In this document: positions 26,629-35,276 of the stretch, piece by piece
How positions within the stretch are numbered: position 1 is the stretch's first letter
How the letters are laid out: every line of letters begins with the position of its first letter
Source: Thalassotalea insulae
Lineage (GTDB): Bacteria; Pseudomonadota; Gammaproteobacteria; Enterobacterales; Alteromonadaceae
NCBI RefSeq assembly: GCF_030161395.1
Contig: NZ_BSST01000001.1
Coordinates: 1,364,001-1,428,000 of the forward strand
DNA length: 64,000 nt
Direction: 5' to 3'
Program-made: the position numbers and the translations under genes
The notes under the pieces: model-generated
Told to the model about the DNA's origin: nothing
The model's database searches: none
What the model saw: the letters and a program-made list of their open reading frames with translations, nothing else

Positions 26629-28302
26629 TTAAGCCAGCTTTCTATCCATAGTCGTCATCACTTCGCCTGCAGCCATTTCTATCACTTGATCGTCCGGCTC
26701 CATCAGCTCCAGGTGATGACTGATCATCACTACCGGCATCGTAGCCGCCAATTCTCTGATCAGGGCCATCAGGTCTTTTTTGTTAGCCTCGTCCAAGGCG
26801 GAAGTTGGTTCATCCAGCAACAACACTTTGGCCTGACGCAACAACGCACGCGCAATTGCAAAACGCTGCTTTTCGCCACCCGAGAATTGCATCGCCTGCT
26901 CTGACACCACTAACTGCAAATTCCTGTTGATGCGTTGTAACCAGCTATCTAAACCAACCACAGTTAACACTTGAAAAATCTTTTCATCACTGACCTGTGT
27001 ATCTAGCCCTAATGTTAAATTATCTCTAATGGTGGCATGTAGCAGCTTAGGTTCTTGATCGACCCAGGCAAATGCCTGCCGCACCGATAATAAGTTATAG
27101 GCAGTTAAAGGTTTATCGTTGATCAGAACCTGCTCAAACGTTTCTGGATAAAAGCCCAAAAATTGATTTAACAGGCTGGATTTACCACTACCGCTCTCAC
27201 CCAACAGCAGGTATAGCCCCTTACTGCCAAACCGACAATTGACCTTGTTTAAAATCGTTTTATCACCCCGGGTAAAAGTTAAATCTCTGACGGAAAAATC
27301 ACTGACTTGTTCCAACATCAAAGTTGCATCACTATGCTCGCTTTTTAGCTGGCTAATGTGTGTCAACCGGCTGGCTGCCCCTGCCGCTTTATTTAAGTTA
27401 CTAAAAAACATTGCCATCGCCATTAATGGAAACGCCAGACCAAACAGATACAATAAAAACGCCGTGATAGTTCCTAAGGTCATGGTGCCTTGCTTAAGCC
27501 AGTATGTGGAAAATGCCAGGATAGCTATCATGCTGATCATCAGCACTAAATTTGAAATTGGCCCGATCAGCGCCATCACCTTAGTTGCTCGCATCTCCTG
27601 GGTAAAACAGTCATCTAATAATGATTTTGACTGCCGTTGTAATTGCGCTGCCGCATTGTGCGATTTGATCAACTTGCCATAACGTAACCATTCGGTAACC
27701 TGTTTAAGTAAATTTGCTTCTGCTGTCTGGGTTGCCTTACCAATATTATTCATCATCAAGGCTATTGGCGTGATCAAGACAAAGCCGGTCAAGACACAAG
27801 TCACCAGCACTAAAGTCAGGCGCCAATCTAAGATAAACATGATGGTAACCACAGCCAGCAATGAAATAACCCCACTAAGTAAACCGATTAAGTCTTCAGC
27901 CAGTACAGATTTCACTTCTTTTGAATCGTTAACCACTCTGGCGCTGAGCTCAGCGCTATGCTCATCATCTAACGATTGACTTTCACTGTGTAAGAGCCGA
28001 CCGATCAGGCTATAACGTAAACTGAAACTAACCTTATGCCCTAACCTGCCACCATACCAGCCGAGTACCGCTTCAAAAAATGCCGCGGTCAAAACAATCG
28101 CTACCAGACCAATAATGATAATATGGTCAATACCATCACTACTGATCGAGTCGACCAAATAACTGGAATAAATTGGCAAGACCAGTTCCAGTCCGGTGGC
28201 AATAATGACTAACAGTACCAAGTAACTAAAGGCTTTACGGTTAGGTTTATGCGGCGTTAATAACTGCCACAAAGATTGGGTATTATCTGGTGAATTCTTC
28301 AT
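26629..28302 (-). CDS. ABC exporter (fused membrane and ATPase domains), drug/lipid type
   Basis: 557 residues. Six membrane segments (about 25-320) form a type IV exporter domain, followed by an ATPase domain with Walker A LGESGSGKSSLL, signature FSGGEKQRFAIARAL, Walker B VLLLDEPTSALDE and switch His in ISHHLE. It would work as a homodimer and export an unidentified compound. It is divergent from a TetR regulator, and the 148-bp gap between them holds three copies of one operator, so it is most likely repressed by that regulator and induced by its ligand. I do not recognise a specific substrate family. Confidence 0.88.
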   Translation of the reverse strand: MKNSPDNTQSLWQLLTPHKPNRKAFSYLVLLVIIATGLELVLPIYSSYLVDSISSDGIDHIIIIGLVAIVLTAAFFEAVLGWYGGRLGHKVSFSLRYSLIGRLLHSESQSLDDEHSAELSARVVNDSKEVKSVLAEDLIGLLSGVISLLAVVTIMFILDWRLTLVLVTCVLTGFVLITPIALMMNNIGKATQTAEANLLKQVTEWLRYGKLIKSHNAAAQLQRQSKSLLDDCFTQEMRATKVMALIGPISNLVLMISMIAILAFSTYWLKQGTMTLGTITAFLLYLFGLAFPLMAMAMFFSNLNKAAGAASRLTHISQLKSEHSDATLMLEQVSDFSVRDLTFTRGDKTILNKVNCRFGSKGLYLLLGESGSGKSSLLNQFLGFYPETFEQVLINDKPLTAYNLLSVRQAFAWVDQEPKLLHATIRDNLTLGLDTQVSDEKIFQVLTVVGLDSWLQRINRNLQLVVSEQAMQFSGGEKQRFAIARALLRQAKVLLLDEPTSALDEANKKDLMALIRELAATMPVVMISHHLELMEPDDQVIEMAAGEVMTTMDRKLA

Positions 28303-28316
28303 ACATCCTCACTAAA

Positions 28317-28394
28317 TGACTTGTTGGTCATCACAAACTTCATTTTCTGAACTATAGTGACCACCTGGTCATTTGTCAAATGACTTATTGGTCA
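28317..28394. promoter_or_regulatory. Three TetR-type operators between ABC exporter and regulator
   Basis: Three 14-bp sites share TGAC-N5/6-GGTCA: TGACTTGTTGGTCA (28317-28330), TGACCACCTGGTCA (28358-28371, a near-perfect palindrome) and TGACTTATTGGTCA (28381-28394). Start-to-start spacings are 41 and 23 bp. They cover the space between the divergent genes, so one regulator can control both. Confidence 0.8.
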
Positions 28395-28450
28395 AATATT
28401 ATTTTTATGGCACAATATGCGAGTCATATATTCTTAAGGTCTGAACATCT

Positions 28451-29341
28451 ATGTCACAGAATACAAGGTCAAAACGTGATTTAATTATGGCGACAGCCAA
28501 GTCATTATTTATTGAAAAAGGCTTTAGAGGAACCACGATAGCAGGCATTGCAGAAGCTGCAGGTATCGCTAAAGGCTCGGTATATTCCTACTTCACCAGC
28601 AAACTTGATATTGTTAAAGCGCTGTTTTTACAATCAGATGAAAAAAACCAGCTAATGGTTGAGCAACTATTGCTCAATGAAAAAAGTAAAGGTAAGGGAC
28701 TGCTGGAGCAATACCTGACCACCGAGTTTCAGGAAGTTTTGAACGAACGGTCATTTATTCAGGTATTCTTAACCGATGATATGGTGATCATGGACAGTGA
28801 AGTAATGGCCGTGGTTCAGGAATGTCGGATAAACTATCATTTGTCGCAACAAAAAGTGCTGCTACAGGCCTATGGCGAGCACATCAATCCCTGGTTATAC
28901 GACATAGTGTCGCTGGTTAACGGTTTGCTGCAAGAATATACCGTGTTTTTAACGCTGGATAATGCCAACTTCTCGATTAAGCGCTGCGCCCAGTTAGTGA
29001 CTTTTTGTTTAGACAGCGCCATTGTCGCGCTGAGTCATTCAGATATTGAACCGTTATTAACGGCCAAAAACTTTCCATTAATCAAGCACACCGACATCGC
29101 ACAGATACAAAGCAAAAAAGCGCTACAGTTGATCGAAAGCATTAAGCTTGAAGCCAATGATATGCCTAAAGAGCAACAGCAATTAGTCTTGGAAACCACG
29201 ACATTAATCGAAACGGAATTAGCCAAAGCCGAGTCAAATAATACCTTGATCAGAGCACTTATCGCCAATTTACGACCTTACAATGAACTAAACTCGTATC
29301 GTAAACGACTGGCAGAAGCGTTAGATGTCGAATTAATTTAA
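28451..29341 (+). CDS. TetR/AcrR-family transcriptional regulator
   Basis: 296 residues, longer than the usual 190-220. The N-terminal HTH (about 8-55: RDLIMATAKSLFIEKGFRGTTIAGIAEAAGIAKGSVYSYFTSK, in parts) is a textbook TetR domain. The C-terminal ligand domain is followed by about 70 extra helical residues rich in Glu, Gln and Leu (about 215-290) that do not look like the core fold. It probably binds the three operators upstream and represses both itself and the divergent ABC exporter. Ligand unknown. Confidence 0.9.
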   Translation: MSQNTRSKRDLIMATAKSLFIEKGFRGTTIAGIAEAAGIAKGSVYSYFTSKLDIVKALFLQSDEKNQLMVEQLLLNEKSKGKGLLEQYLTTEFQEVLNERSFIQVFLTDDMVIMDSEVMAVVQECRINYHLSQQKVLLQAYGEHINPWLYDIVSLVNGLLQEYTVFLTLDNANFSIKRCAQLVTFCLDSAIVALSHSDIEPLLTAKNFPLIKHTDIAQIQSKKALQLIESIKLEANDMPKEQQQLVLETTTLIETELAKAESNNTLIRALIANLRPYNELNSYRKRLAEALDVELI

Positions 29342-29430
29342 CACTTATAAAGCTCCAGTAAACAACATAGCGTTAACTGGAGTTTAACAACTTTTAATTT
29401 ATCACTATCGGCAAAAAGTAAATCCTATCT

Positions 29431-30552
29431 TTAGGATTTTACTAATAACTCTCTGATCTTATTACGAACCTGACGATCACCACGTGTGTAATTAGACATA
29501 ACGATTGCGACATAACCTTGGTCTAAATAAATATCGAGATTTGAACCGATGCCGGAAAATCCTCCGCCATGTCCGACAATACGATTACTTGCATCGCCAC
29601 GGAGAGTAAAACCAAAACCATAATCAAAATAGGCTAATTTTGATTTGGCTAAAAATAGCTCCTTGGTGAGTTTCTCATTTAGCAATTGATACTGAGTCAG
29701 TGCCAGCGCAAATTGATGTAAATCATGCACGGTAGAAAAACCTCCTCCTGAGGGCCCTCCTTTTAACACATGCATATAGTTATTATTTTGCCAACCGGTT
29801 GCTTTGTTCTCGTTAGCTTCATAACCAATAGCAAGATTAGCCACCGGCTGATCCATTTCATAACTATCAGAATTAACCATTTTTGCCGGTTGATAAATAT
29901 GCTCACGAATATAGCTAAAATAATCCTGGCCACTGACTTTTTCGATTACAACTCCTGCCATAAACATACCGGTATTGCTGTAACGAGCCTTACTTCCAGG
30001 CTCAAACAGCAAAGTACTATCGACAATCAATGACTTGTAGTCATCTAGCTGACGAAAATTATTTTTCGAACTAGTCATAAAAGTACGATTGAAATAATTG
30101 TCTAACCCTGATGAATGACTAAGTAGGTGATGAATTTCAATTTTCTGACTGACCTCTTTCGCCAGCCAGGTTTCATCAACAAAATCACTTAACTTGTCAG
30201 TGAGCGATAATTTACCCGCTTGCACCAGTTGCATTATCCCTATTGCAGTAAACATTTTGTTCATCGAGCCTAAGTTAAACTTAGTGTCCAAATTGTTTGG
30301 TACATTAAAGCGCTTACTTGCCAAACCATAAGCAGCGCTATAGAAAATCTTATCCCCTTTTGCTAACAACACTGTGCCGGAAAATTCACCTTTAGCGGCT
30401 AATTGCTCAATGTATTCATTTAAATAAATGACTATACGTTGAGATTTTTCATTGTGATTAGGGAGCTTAGTTGGCATAGCATCGACGGCTAAGCACAGAC
30501 TAAGAAATAACACTGCAACAGCCAATACCTTGGCAAAAGCTTGTTTCATCAT
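29431..30552 (-). CDS. Secreted beta-lactamase-fold serine hydrolase (class C/PBP-like)
   Basis: 373 residues. The signal peptide (MMKQAFAKVLAVAVLFLSLCLAVDA) is followed by a beta-lactamase/transpeptidase-like domain: S-x-x-K in LGSMNKMFT (S96, K99), Y-S-N in ARYSNTGMF, and H-G-G in VGHGGGFSG in place of KTG. This combination is found in esterases, D-amino peptidases and PBP4*-like enzymes, so antibiotic resistance should not be assumed. It stands alone, convergent with the TetR gene and unlinked to the lysine operon behind it. Substrate unknown. Confidence 0.85.
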   Translation of the reverse strand: MMKQAFAKVLAVAVLFLSLCLAVDAMPTKLPNHNEKSQRIVIYLNEYIEQLAAKGEFSGTVLLAKGDKIFYSAAYGLASKRFNVPNNLDTKFNLGSMNKMFTAIGIMQLVQAGKLSLTDKLSDFVDETWLAKEVSQKIEIHHLLSHSSGLDNYFNRTFMTSSKNNFRQLDDYKSLIVDSTLLFEPGSKARYSNTGMFMAGVVIEKVSGQDYFSYIREHIYQPAKMVNSDSYEMDQPVANLAIGYEANENKATGWQNNNYMHVLKGGPSGGGFSTVHDLHQFALALTQYQLLNEKLTKELFLAKSKLAYFDYGFGFTLRGDASNRIVGHGGGFSGIGSNLDIYLDQGYVAIVMSNYTRGDRQVRNKIRELLVKS

Positions 30553-30669
30553 ACATCCTTATTATCTTAAGTGATTAAATTATAAGCACTTTGTACCTTA
30601 TCCAATAAAAATAACAGATACAAGCGTTTCTCACAGTTTTCTACAATGGTTTTCGTAGACTGCTGATTT

Positions 30670-31797
30670 TTACAAAGTAAAAAAATTGGTAAACACTTTA
30701 TAAAGTTCGGTGCCTTGATTAACACTAGCCGAAGCGAAATGCAAAATCGGGATCACTTCCTGATCCAAAGACAAATAGTGTAAAGGGTCACCATCACCGT
30801 AATTATCCATACGCAGTATCCGAGCCAGTGGTTTTCCTGCAGCTAACGGCTGGCCAAATTTTGCTAAATAATCCACCATGCCCCCCATAGGAGAATAATA
30901 CGCTTTATAGTCTTTTAAATAACAGGCATAACGTGTCATGGTACTCGGTTGATAGTCAGTAGTAGCAATCACATTTTTGTGCTGCAAGTAACTTAAAATA
31001 CTTTTCGCGTCTTCTAATGCAACATCCAGATCAATTTGCTCCTGTGAGCCTAATTCGACAGTAAAACTTTCCTTATTAACTTGTTGTGATGTAATAGAAA
31101 ATTCAATACCTAATTCGGCAAATGCTTGCTGTAATTTCCACCACGGACAAAATGTGGCTTCATCGAGCGCGCCATCAAAGACATTAGGAATTAACAAGGT
31201 ATGGGGAATATCAAAATATTGCGCGCTTTCCTTAGCATATTCTGGACAATATAAATGCTTACTGGAAATCGGCCCGGTATGGAGATCCAAGACCAGATCT
31301 GCCTGGTGCGCCAGCCGTTGTAGCTGATAGGCAATACGTTGCCCGGTAGTTAAGCCAAAAATATTATGATCGAGCTTTTGTTCGATAGTTTCTATCATCA
31401 GCAATTTAAAATCACGCTCTATGGTTGCATCATCTTTGCCGATGCATTGTTGAACAAACGGTTTGATAATCGACTCATCAAAATGATACATCCGATTCCA
31501 GTTAACCCCAGTGATCGGATCAAAACGCCCTAAGGTATACTCGCCATTTTTGTGATTACAGCCGACCGGGTTGGCATAAGGCACTAAGGTGATATCACCC
31601 ATGATTTCCATGTTACGCAGTAATTCCAATAACTGAAAAATGACCGCATTGCCCTGCACTTCAGCACCATGCATATTGGCCTGAATATAAACACTAGGCC
31701 CATCACCCAGTCCTTTAAAACGATAAACAGGTACGGTAAGTGCTGCACCACTGGCCATCTCACCAACATGCATCACTTCTTTAGAAAATTTCATCAT
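30670..31797 (-). CDS. M14-family desuccinylase/aspartoacylase-like amidohydrolase
   Basis: 375 residues (two adjacent ATGs; the first is used). It belongs to the AstE/AspA branch of M14. The zinc site is visible: H43 and E46 in IQANMHGAEVQGN, H173 in DLHTG, and the catalytic Glu in VELGS (E248). NPVGCN and GVNWNRM follow the family pattern. Members remove succinyl, acetyl or similar groups from amino acids. It is the last gene of the dapA-dapD-decarboxylase operon, 11 bp after the decarboxylase, under a lysine riboswitch. DapD would add a succinyl group, so this enzyme may remove it, doing the job of the unrelated M20 enzyme DapE; that is inference. The alternative is deacylation of another lysine-related compound. 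Confidence 0.82.
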   Translation of the reverse strand: MMKFSKEVMHVGEMASGAALTVPVYRFKGLGDGPSVYIQANMHGAEVQGNAVIFQLLELLRNMEIMGDITLVPYANPVGCNHKNGEYTLGRFDPITGVNWNRMYHFDESIIKPFVQQCIGKDDATIERDFKLLMIETIEQKLDHNIFGLTTGQRIAYQLQRLAHQADLVLDLHTGPISSKHLYCPEYAKESAQYFDIPHTLLIPNVFDGALDEATFCPWWKLQQAFAELGIEFSITSQQVNKESFTVELGSQEQIDLDVALEDAKSILSYLQHKNVIATTDYQPSTMTRYACYLKDYKAYYSPMGGMVDYLAKFGQPLAAGKPLARILRMDNYGDGDPLHYLSLDQEVIPILHFASASVNQGTELYKVFTNFFTL

Positions 31798-31808
31798 TAT
31801 TATTTCAC

Positions 31809-33041
31809 TTATCTCAGGTACCAGTTCGCCGGCTCAGCATCACGAACAGGCGTTAATTTATCGTTTTGCCATACCCATTCACTGGCAATTTCATGACAAA
31901 GAAAAAATGGCATACTTTCGGTAAAACCATAAGCACCGCACAAACCAAACACGAGAATATCGTCTACGGCGATATCGTCGGGCAAAGGTAAATGTCCGAG
32001 CTTATCCAGACTAGTGCACAATGGCCCGTGAACATCAAACCCTTTAACTGATGCATGTGAATCGCGTAATAATTTAACCGGAAACGGCTGTTCGGTAATT
32101 GCCGGACGCAACAAATGATTGATTCCGCCGGCTAAGACTAACTGCTCTTGAGCATAATTAGTTTTTCTATCAACAACCGGCGTTAAGTAATAACCACATT
32201 CTGCTACCGCATAGCGTCCAAGTTCCAACCATAGTTCTTCAACACCAGCTTCACTCTTTATCTTTGCTAAATCTTCAATAATTTTCGGCCAAGACAATTG
32301 TTGCCCTTGCTGTAAATAATCTATGCCTAAGCCACCGCCCAAATCTAATATCCGTAACTGCATGCCGATTGATTCAGCAAGCTGACAAAGCGGTGGTACC
32401 ATCTGCTGCCACAGTTGATACATTTTCTCGTTGCTGAGCATATTGCCCCACTGGAAAATATGCAGACCACAAAGGTCGATTGCAAGAAAATCGCTAACCT
32501 GAACGTGTTGCCATTCAGCCACTGATAGACCAAATGGCGTCAGTGCATTACCACCAAGTGGGTTTTTCTCACCTTCTGGCCATTGTAATTGCACCCGCAG
32601 CAAGACCTGAGGCGTTACCTGCTCAATAGCCGCGGCTTGGTTTATCCACTTAAGCTGATTAATACTTTCAGCAACAAACACCCGCACGCCTTGTTTTATA
32701 AAAGCATGAATTTGCCGTTGTGATTTTGCCGGCCCTGTGTTTAATACTCGCTCAGGTAAAATGCCTTGCGCCAACACTTGAGATAATTCGCCTGTGCTGG
32801 CAACATCAAAATTAAATCCCGCCTGATCTAAGGTTTGAATAATACGCGACAATGGGTTTGCTTTAACGGCAAACCACAGTTTGATCACGTCCTGTTGCTG
32901 CAACTTAGCTAAATGCTGTTGTAGCTGCTCGAGATCATAAACAAAGCAACCGTTAGCGACTTGATACTCAATATCATCGGCAAACTGTTGCTGTAACGAT
33001 GCGGCTAACGGCTTAGCTAACCAATGCGGATGTGCTGACAT
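31809..33041 (-). CDS. Fold-III PLP-dependent decarboxylase (LysA/SbnH-like)
   Basis: 410 residues. The PLP lysine K60 lies in LWFAVKANP; a glycine-rich phosphate loop (LDLGGGLGIDY, about 232-242) and LELGRYAVAECGYY follow. The C-terminal active-site motif reads GPLCTSLD (C342-D346), then LCGAYGFTESM. Diaminopimelate decarboxylase usually has CESxD here and ornithine decarboxylase CDxxD; the C-T-S-L-D form, to my recollection, is nearer decarboxylases of siderophore or carrier-bound substrates. Between dapD and the desuccinylase under a lysine riboswitch, it could be the lysine-forming step or act on a related diamino acid. Fold and cofactor are sure; substrate is open. Confidence 0.8.
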   Translation of the reverse strand: MSAHPHWLAKPLAASLQQQFADDIEYQVANGCFVYDLEQLQQHLAKLQQQDVIKLWFAVKANPLSRIIQTLDQAGFNFDVASTGELSQVLAQGILPERVLNTGPAKSQRQIHAFIKQGVRVFVAESINQLKWINQAAAIEQVTPQVLLRVQLQWPEGEKNPLGGNALTPFGLSVAEWQHVQVSDFLAIDLCGLHIFQWGNMLSNEKMYQLWQQMVPPLCQLAESIGMQLRILDLGGGLGIDYLQQGQQLSWPKIIEDLAKIKSEAGVEELWLELGRYAVAECGYYLTPVVDRKTNYAQEQLVLAGGINHLLRPAITEQPFPVKLLRDSHASVKGFDVHGPLCTSLDKLGHLPLPDDIAVDDILVFGLCGAYGFTESMPFFLCHEIASEWVWQNDKLTPVRDAEPANWYLR

Positions 33042-33052
33042 ATGCTCACCTA

Positions 33053-33802
33053 TTAACGTAAAACAGACTCAAGCTCTAACGAGGCATCGCTTTTTTCATC
33101 GCGATATTTCACAATTAAAGCACACGCCATATTTAAACCTTGTGATTGCGCCCAAGCTCCATTCATTGGGCGAGTACCTGGTACCACCACCGCACGCTCA
33201 GGAATATCTGCACCTTTTTCTAGCATCACTTGATTAACACAATCATAAACAGGCACAGAAGCCGATAACGACACCCCTGGTGCTAGCACCGCGCCTTTTT
33301 TCACTACGATACCTTCAACGATCACCACACCAGCACTTAAAAATGCGTCATCTTCAATAATCACCGGACTAGCGCCTATCGGCTCTAACACCCCACCAAT
33401 TTGCACCGCCGCAGAAACATGGACATTTTTGCCGACTTGAGCACAAGAACCGATCAATGCATGGCTATCCACCATAGTGCCGGAATCAACAAAAGCACCA
33501 ACATTAATATAGGCCGGCGGCATTACAATGACACCAGGCGCAACATAAGCACCGCGGCGCACAGACGAGCCCCCAGGTACTAAACGAACGCCATCACTGA
33601 CAGTAAACTGACGAGCCGCGAGATTATGTTTATCAACAAAGCCTTGATAATTGCCGTTAAATTCAATATTTTCTCCGGCGCCAAATGCCGCGAGAATAGC
33701 CTCTTTTGCAGCGACATTTGCATGCCAGTTACCTTGTTCGTCCTGATTTGCTGCGCGAATAGTGCCCGTTTCTAGTTCGGCTAATGTGTCTTGCCAGCTC
33801 AT
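33053..33802 (-). CDS. dapD: DapD-like tetrahydrodipicolinate N-succinyltransferase
   Basis: 249 residues, shorter than E. coli DapD (274). A left-handed beta-helix runs from about residue 75 with GSSVRRGAYVAPGVIVMPPAYINVGAFVDSGTMVDSHALIGSCAQVGKNVHVSAAVQIGGVLEP (in parts), the DapD active-site region. DapD transfers succinyl from succinyl-CoA to the amino group of ring-opened tetrahydrodipicolinate. The sequence differs clearly from the E. coli type, so it may have come by transfer. It lies 2 bp after dapA and 11 bp before the decarboxylase. An acetyl rather than succinyl donor cannot be excluded by eye. Confidence 0.85.
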   Translation of the reverse strand: MSWQDTLAELETGTIRAANQDEQGNWHANVAAKEAILAAFGAGENIEFNGNYQGFVDKHNLAARQFTVSDGVRLVPGGSSVRRGAYVAPGVIVMPPAYINVGAFVDSGTMVDSHALIGSCAQVGKNVHVSAAVQIGGVLEPIGASPVIIEDDAFLSAGVVIVEGIVVKKGAVLAPGVSLSASVPVYDCVNQVMLEKGADIPERAVVVPGTRPMNGAWAQSQGLNMACALIVKYRDEKSDASLELESVLR

Positions 33803-33804
33803 TA

Positions 33805-34752
33805 CTACTTCACTCCAATAACTTGTTTATTTTCAATAATTGCTAAATTTTGTTTGCTGTTAAACCAGCGACTAATTTGTTGATCAACTTCAGCTAAGCG
33901 ATTCTCTGAATCTAACTCCTGTTCAATTAACGGTGCCCGTAATCTGCTATGATTTAATTGCCCTTTCATTGTCATCAGTACTTTAGTAGCAATAGGACTC
34001 GCCACTTGAAACAAGGCATCTACCGCGTTTTGCCAGACAGGAAATAATTCATGATGTTGACCTGCTAACGCCAGCTCGACATAGCGATGGGTAGCTTGTG
34101 GCCAGATATTGGCGGCAACCGACACTAAGCCTTTTACTCCAGCAGCAGCCAGATACGGCATCATGGCATCTTCACCACTATAAATTTCAATCTTGGGACA
34201 ATGCTGGCGATACGCCAATAAAGTGGCTAAATCGCCACTGGCTTCTTTTAGCGCCCAACAATTGGGGTGATGCTGAATATTTTGTAGCGTTGAAACAGGA
34301 ATAGTCACGCCACTACGTGACGGCACGTTGTAAATCATACAAGGGAAAGTGGCTTGCTCAAGCAGTTCATTAAACCAATGACTCAGACCTACAGTGCCCG
34401 GCTTAGCATAAATTGGCGAGGTTAATAAATAACCGTGAATAGCCATTTGATTGCACTGTTTAATCCAGGCTTTTTGCGCCGCCAGGTTATAGCCGCCAAC
34501 AGCCACCATAATAGGGACATTAAGTGATAGCTTTGTAACACACTGAACCACGGCCAATTGTTCATCAAGAGTTAATGCAAGCCCTTCGCCGGTACTACCA
34601 AGTAAGGTAATGCCATTACCGGCCTTCGCCTGCAGCCGGGCCAATGCAATCAGATTATCAAAATCGATGGCACCATCAGGCCGCATCGGCGTCACCAGAG
34701 CGGTCCACAATGAGATGTGGTTTAAATTTGTTATGTGATTTGTCAGATTCAT
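33805..34752 (-). CDS. dapA: DapA-like 4-hydroxy-tetrahydrodipicolinate synthase
   Basis: 315 residues. Schiff-base lysine K169 lies in WALKEASGD, Y141 and the arginine in IYNVPSRSG, and the substrate loop is LGSTGEG (GTTGE in E. coli). All catalytic residues of DapA are present. It condenses pyruvate with aspartate semialdehyde, opening the diaminopimelate pathway. It is the first gene of a four-gene operon behind a lysine riboswitch. The SD-like GTGAGAA before the ATG lies inside a hairpin (34753-34780), which fits translational control. A second, housekeeping dapA elsewhere in the genome is likely but not visible. Confidence 0.9.
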   Translation of the reverse strand: MNLTNHITNLNHISLWTALVTPMRPDGAIDFDNLIALARLQAKAGNGITLLGSTGEGLALTLDEQLAVVQCVTKLSLNVPIMVAVGGYNLAAQKAWIKQCNQMAIHGYLLTSPIYAKPGTVGLSHWFNELLEQATFPCMIYNVPSRSGVTIPVSTLQNIQHHPNCWALKEASGDLATLLAYRQHCPKIEIYSGEDAMMPYLAAAGVKGLVSVAANIWPQATHRYVELALAGQHHELFPVWQNAVDALFQVASPIATKVLMTMKGQLNHSRLRAPLIEQELDSENRLAEVDQQISRWFNSKQNLAIIENKQVIGVK

Positions 34753-34780
34753 TTCTCACGAACTCTAGTTGTTCGGAGAA
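34753..34780 (-). promoter_or_regulatory. Hairpin sequestering the dapA ribosome-binding site
   Basis: In the transcript, TTCTCCGAAC pairs with GTTCG-T-GAGAA (one bulged base, loop AACTAGA). The 3' arm ends directly at the dapA ATG and contains the only SD-like sequence. There is no T tract, so this looks like a translational expression platform for the riboswitch upstream rather than a terminator. Confidence 0.65.
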
Positions 34781-34835
34781 CTTAGTGGCGTTTGTAATAC
34801 CTGTATTCGCCACGAACGGCAGAGAGGCTTACAAA

Positions 34836-35045
34836 GGCCAGAAGCTCTCCACCATAAATTTGCTTAATTTATTACTCATCAAAATAATAAATTAAGCACA
34901 GGTGACAATTGTTAGGATTCAACCTAAACAACCGACAGTTGCATCATCAAAAATGTCACTGCCTCGGCGTTAATCTCCATCATTATCAATCATTAGAGTT
35001 TGATCTCTTCATGATAACTACCTAGTTAACGCTCCTCTTCTGGCC
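34836..35045 (-). promoter_or_regulatory. Lysine riboswitch (L box) aptamer
   Basis: The minus strand carries the signature elements in order: P1 5' arm GGCCAGAAG, AGAGGAGCG and the P2 region, AACGCCGAGGC, the junction GGTTGAATCC, TTGTCACC, a long P5 hairpin (12 bp or more, GCTTAATTTATTA with its complement), GGTGGAGAGC, and the P1 3' arm CTTCTGGCC. The two P1 arms are perfectly complementary over 9 bp. The same blocks occur in the same order in the E. coli lysC leader. It should sense lysine and reduce expression of the dapA-dapD-decarboxylase-desuccinylase operon. The aptamer ends about 85 nt before the dapA ATG. The remaining 35046-35276 holds the promoter region for both directions, with inverted repeats at 35053-35092 and 35113-35130 of unknown role. 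Confidence 0.92.
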
Positions 35046-35276
35046 CTTTTTAGTGAGTTAATGAATAAAAATCATTCTACAAACTAACTCACGGGAATAA
35101 GGGACGCGATTATTAGAACATTTATTCTAACTTTTGACAATAGCCGAAAACGACTTTATCGGACTTTTACACTTTCTGACATTTGCCAACAAAAACACCA
35201 CAATCTACTCACAGATTCTCACTGCGTTTGAACTTAATATCCTTGGAGTCTAAATAATTAACAAGGAATTTAACAA

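Noticed and set aside
29431..30552. Beta-lactamase-fold protein as an antibiotic resistance enzyme
   Set aside because: The KTG box is replaced by HGG, which is typical of esterase or peptidase relatives; no resistance context.
34862..34897. Perfect AT-rich hairpin as a transcription terminator
   Set aside because: It is helix P5 of the lysine riboswitch, flanked by the conserved TTGTCACC and GGTGGAGAGC, with no T tract.
35229..35254. TGAACTT...GTCTAA ahead of the S41 lipoprotein as a sigma-E promoter
   Set aside because: The spacer is only 12 bp, too short for sigma-E.
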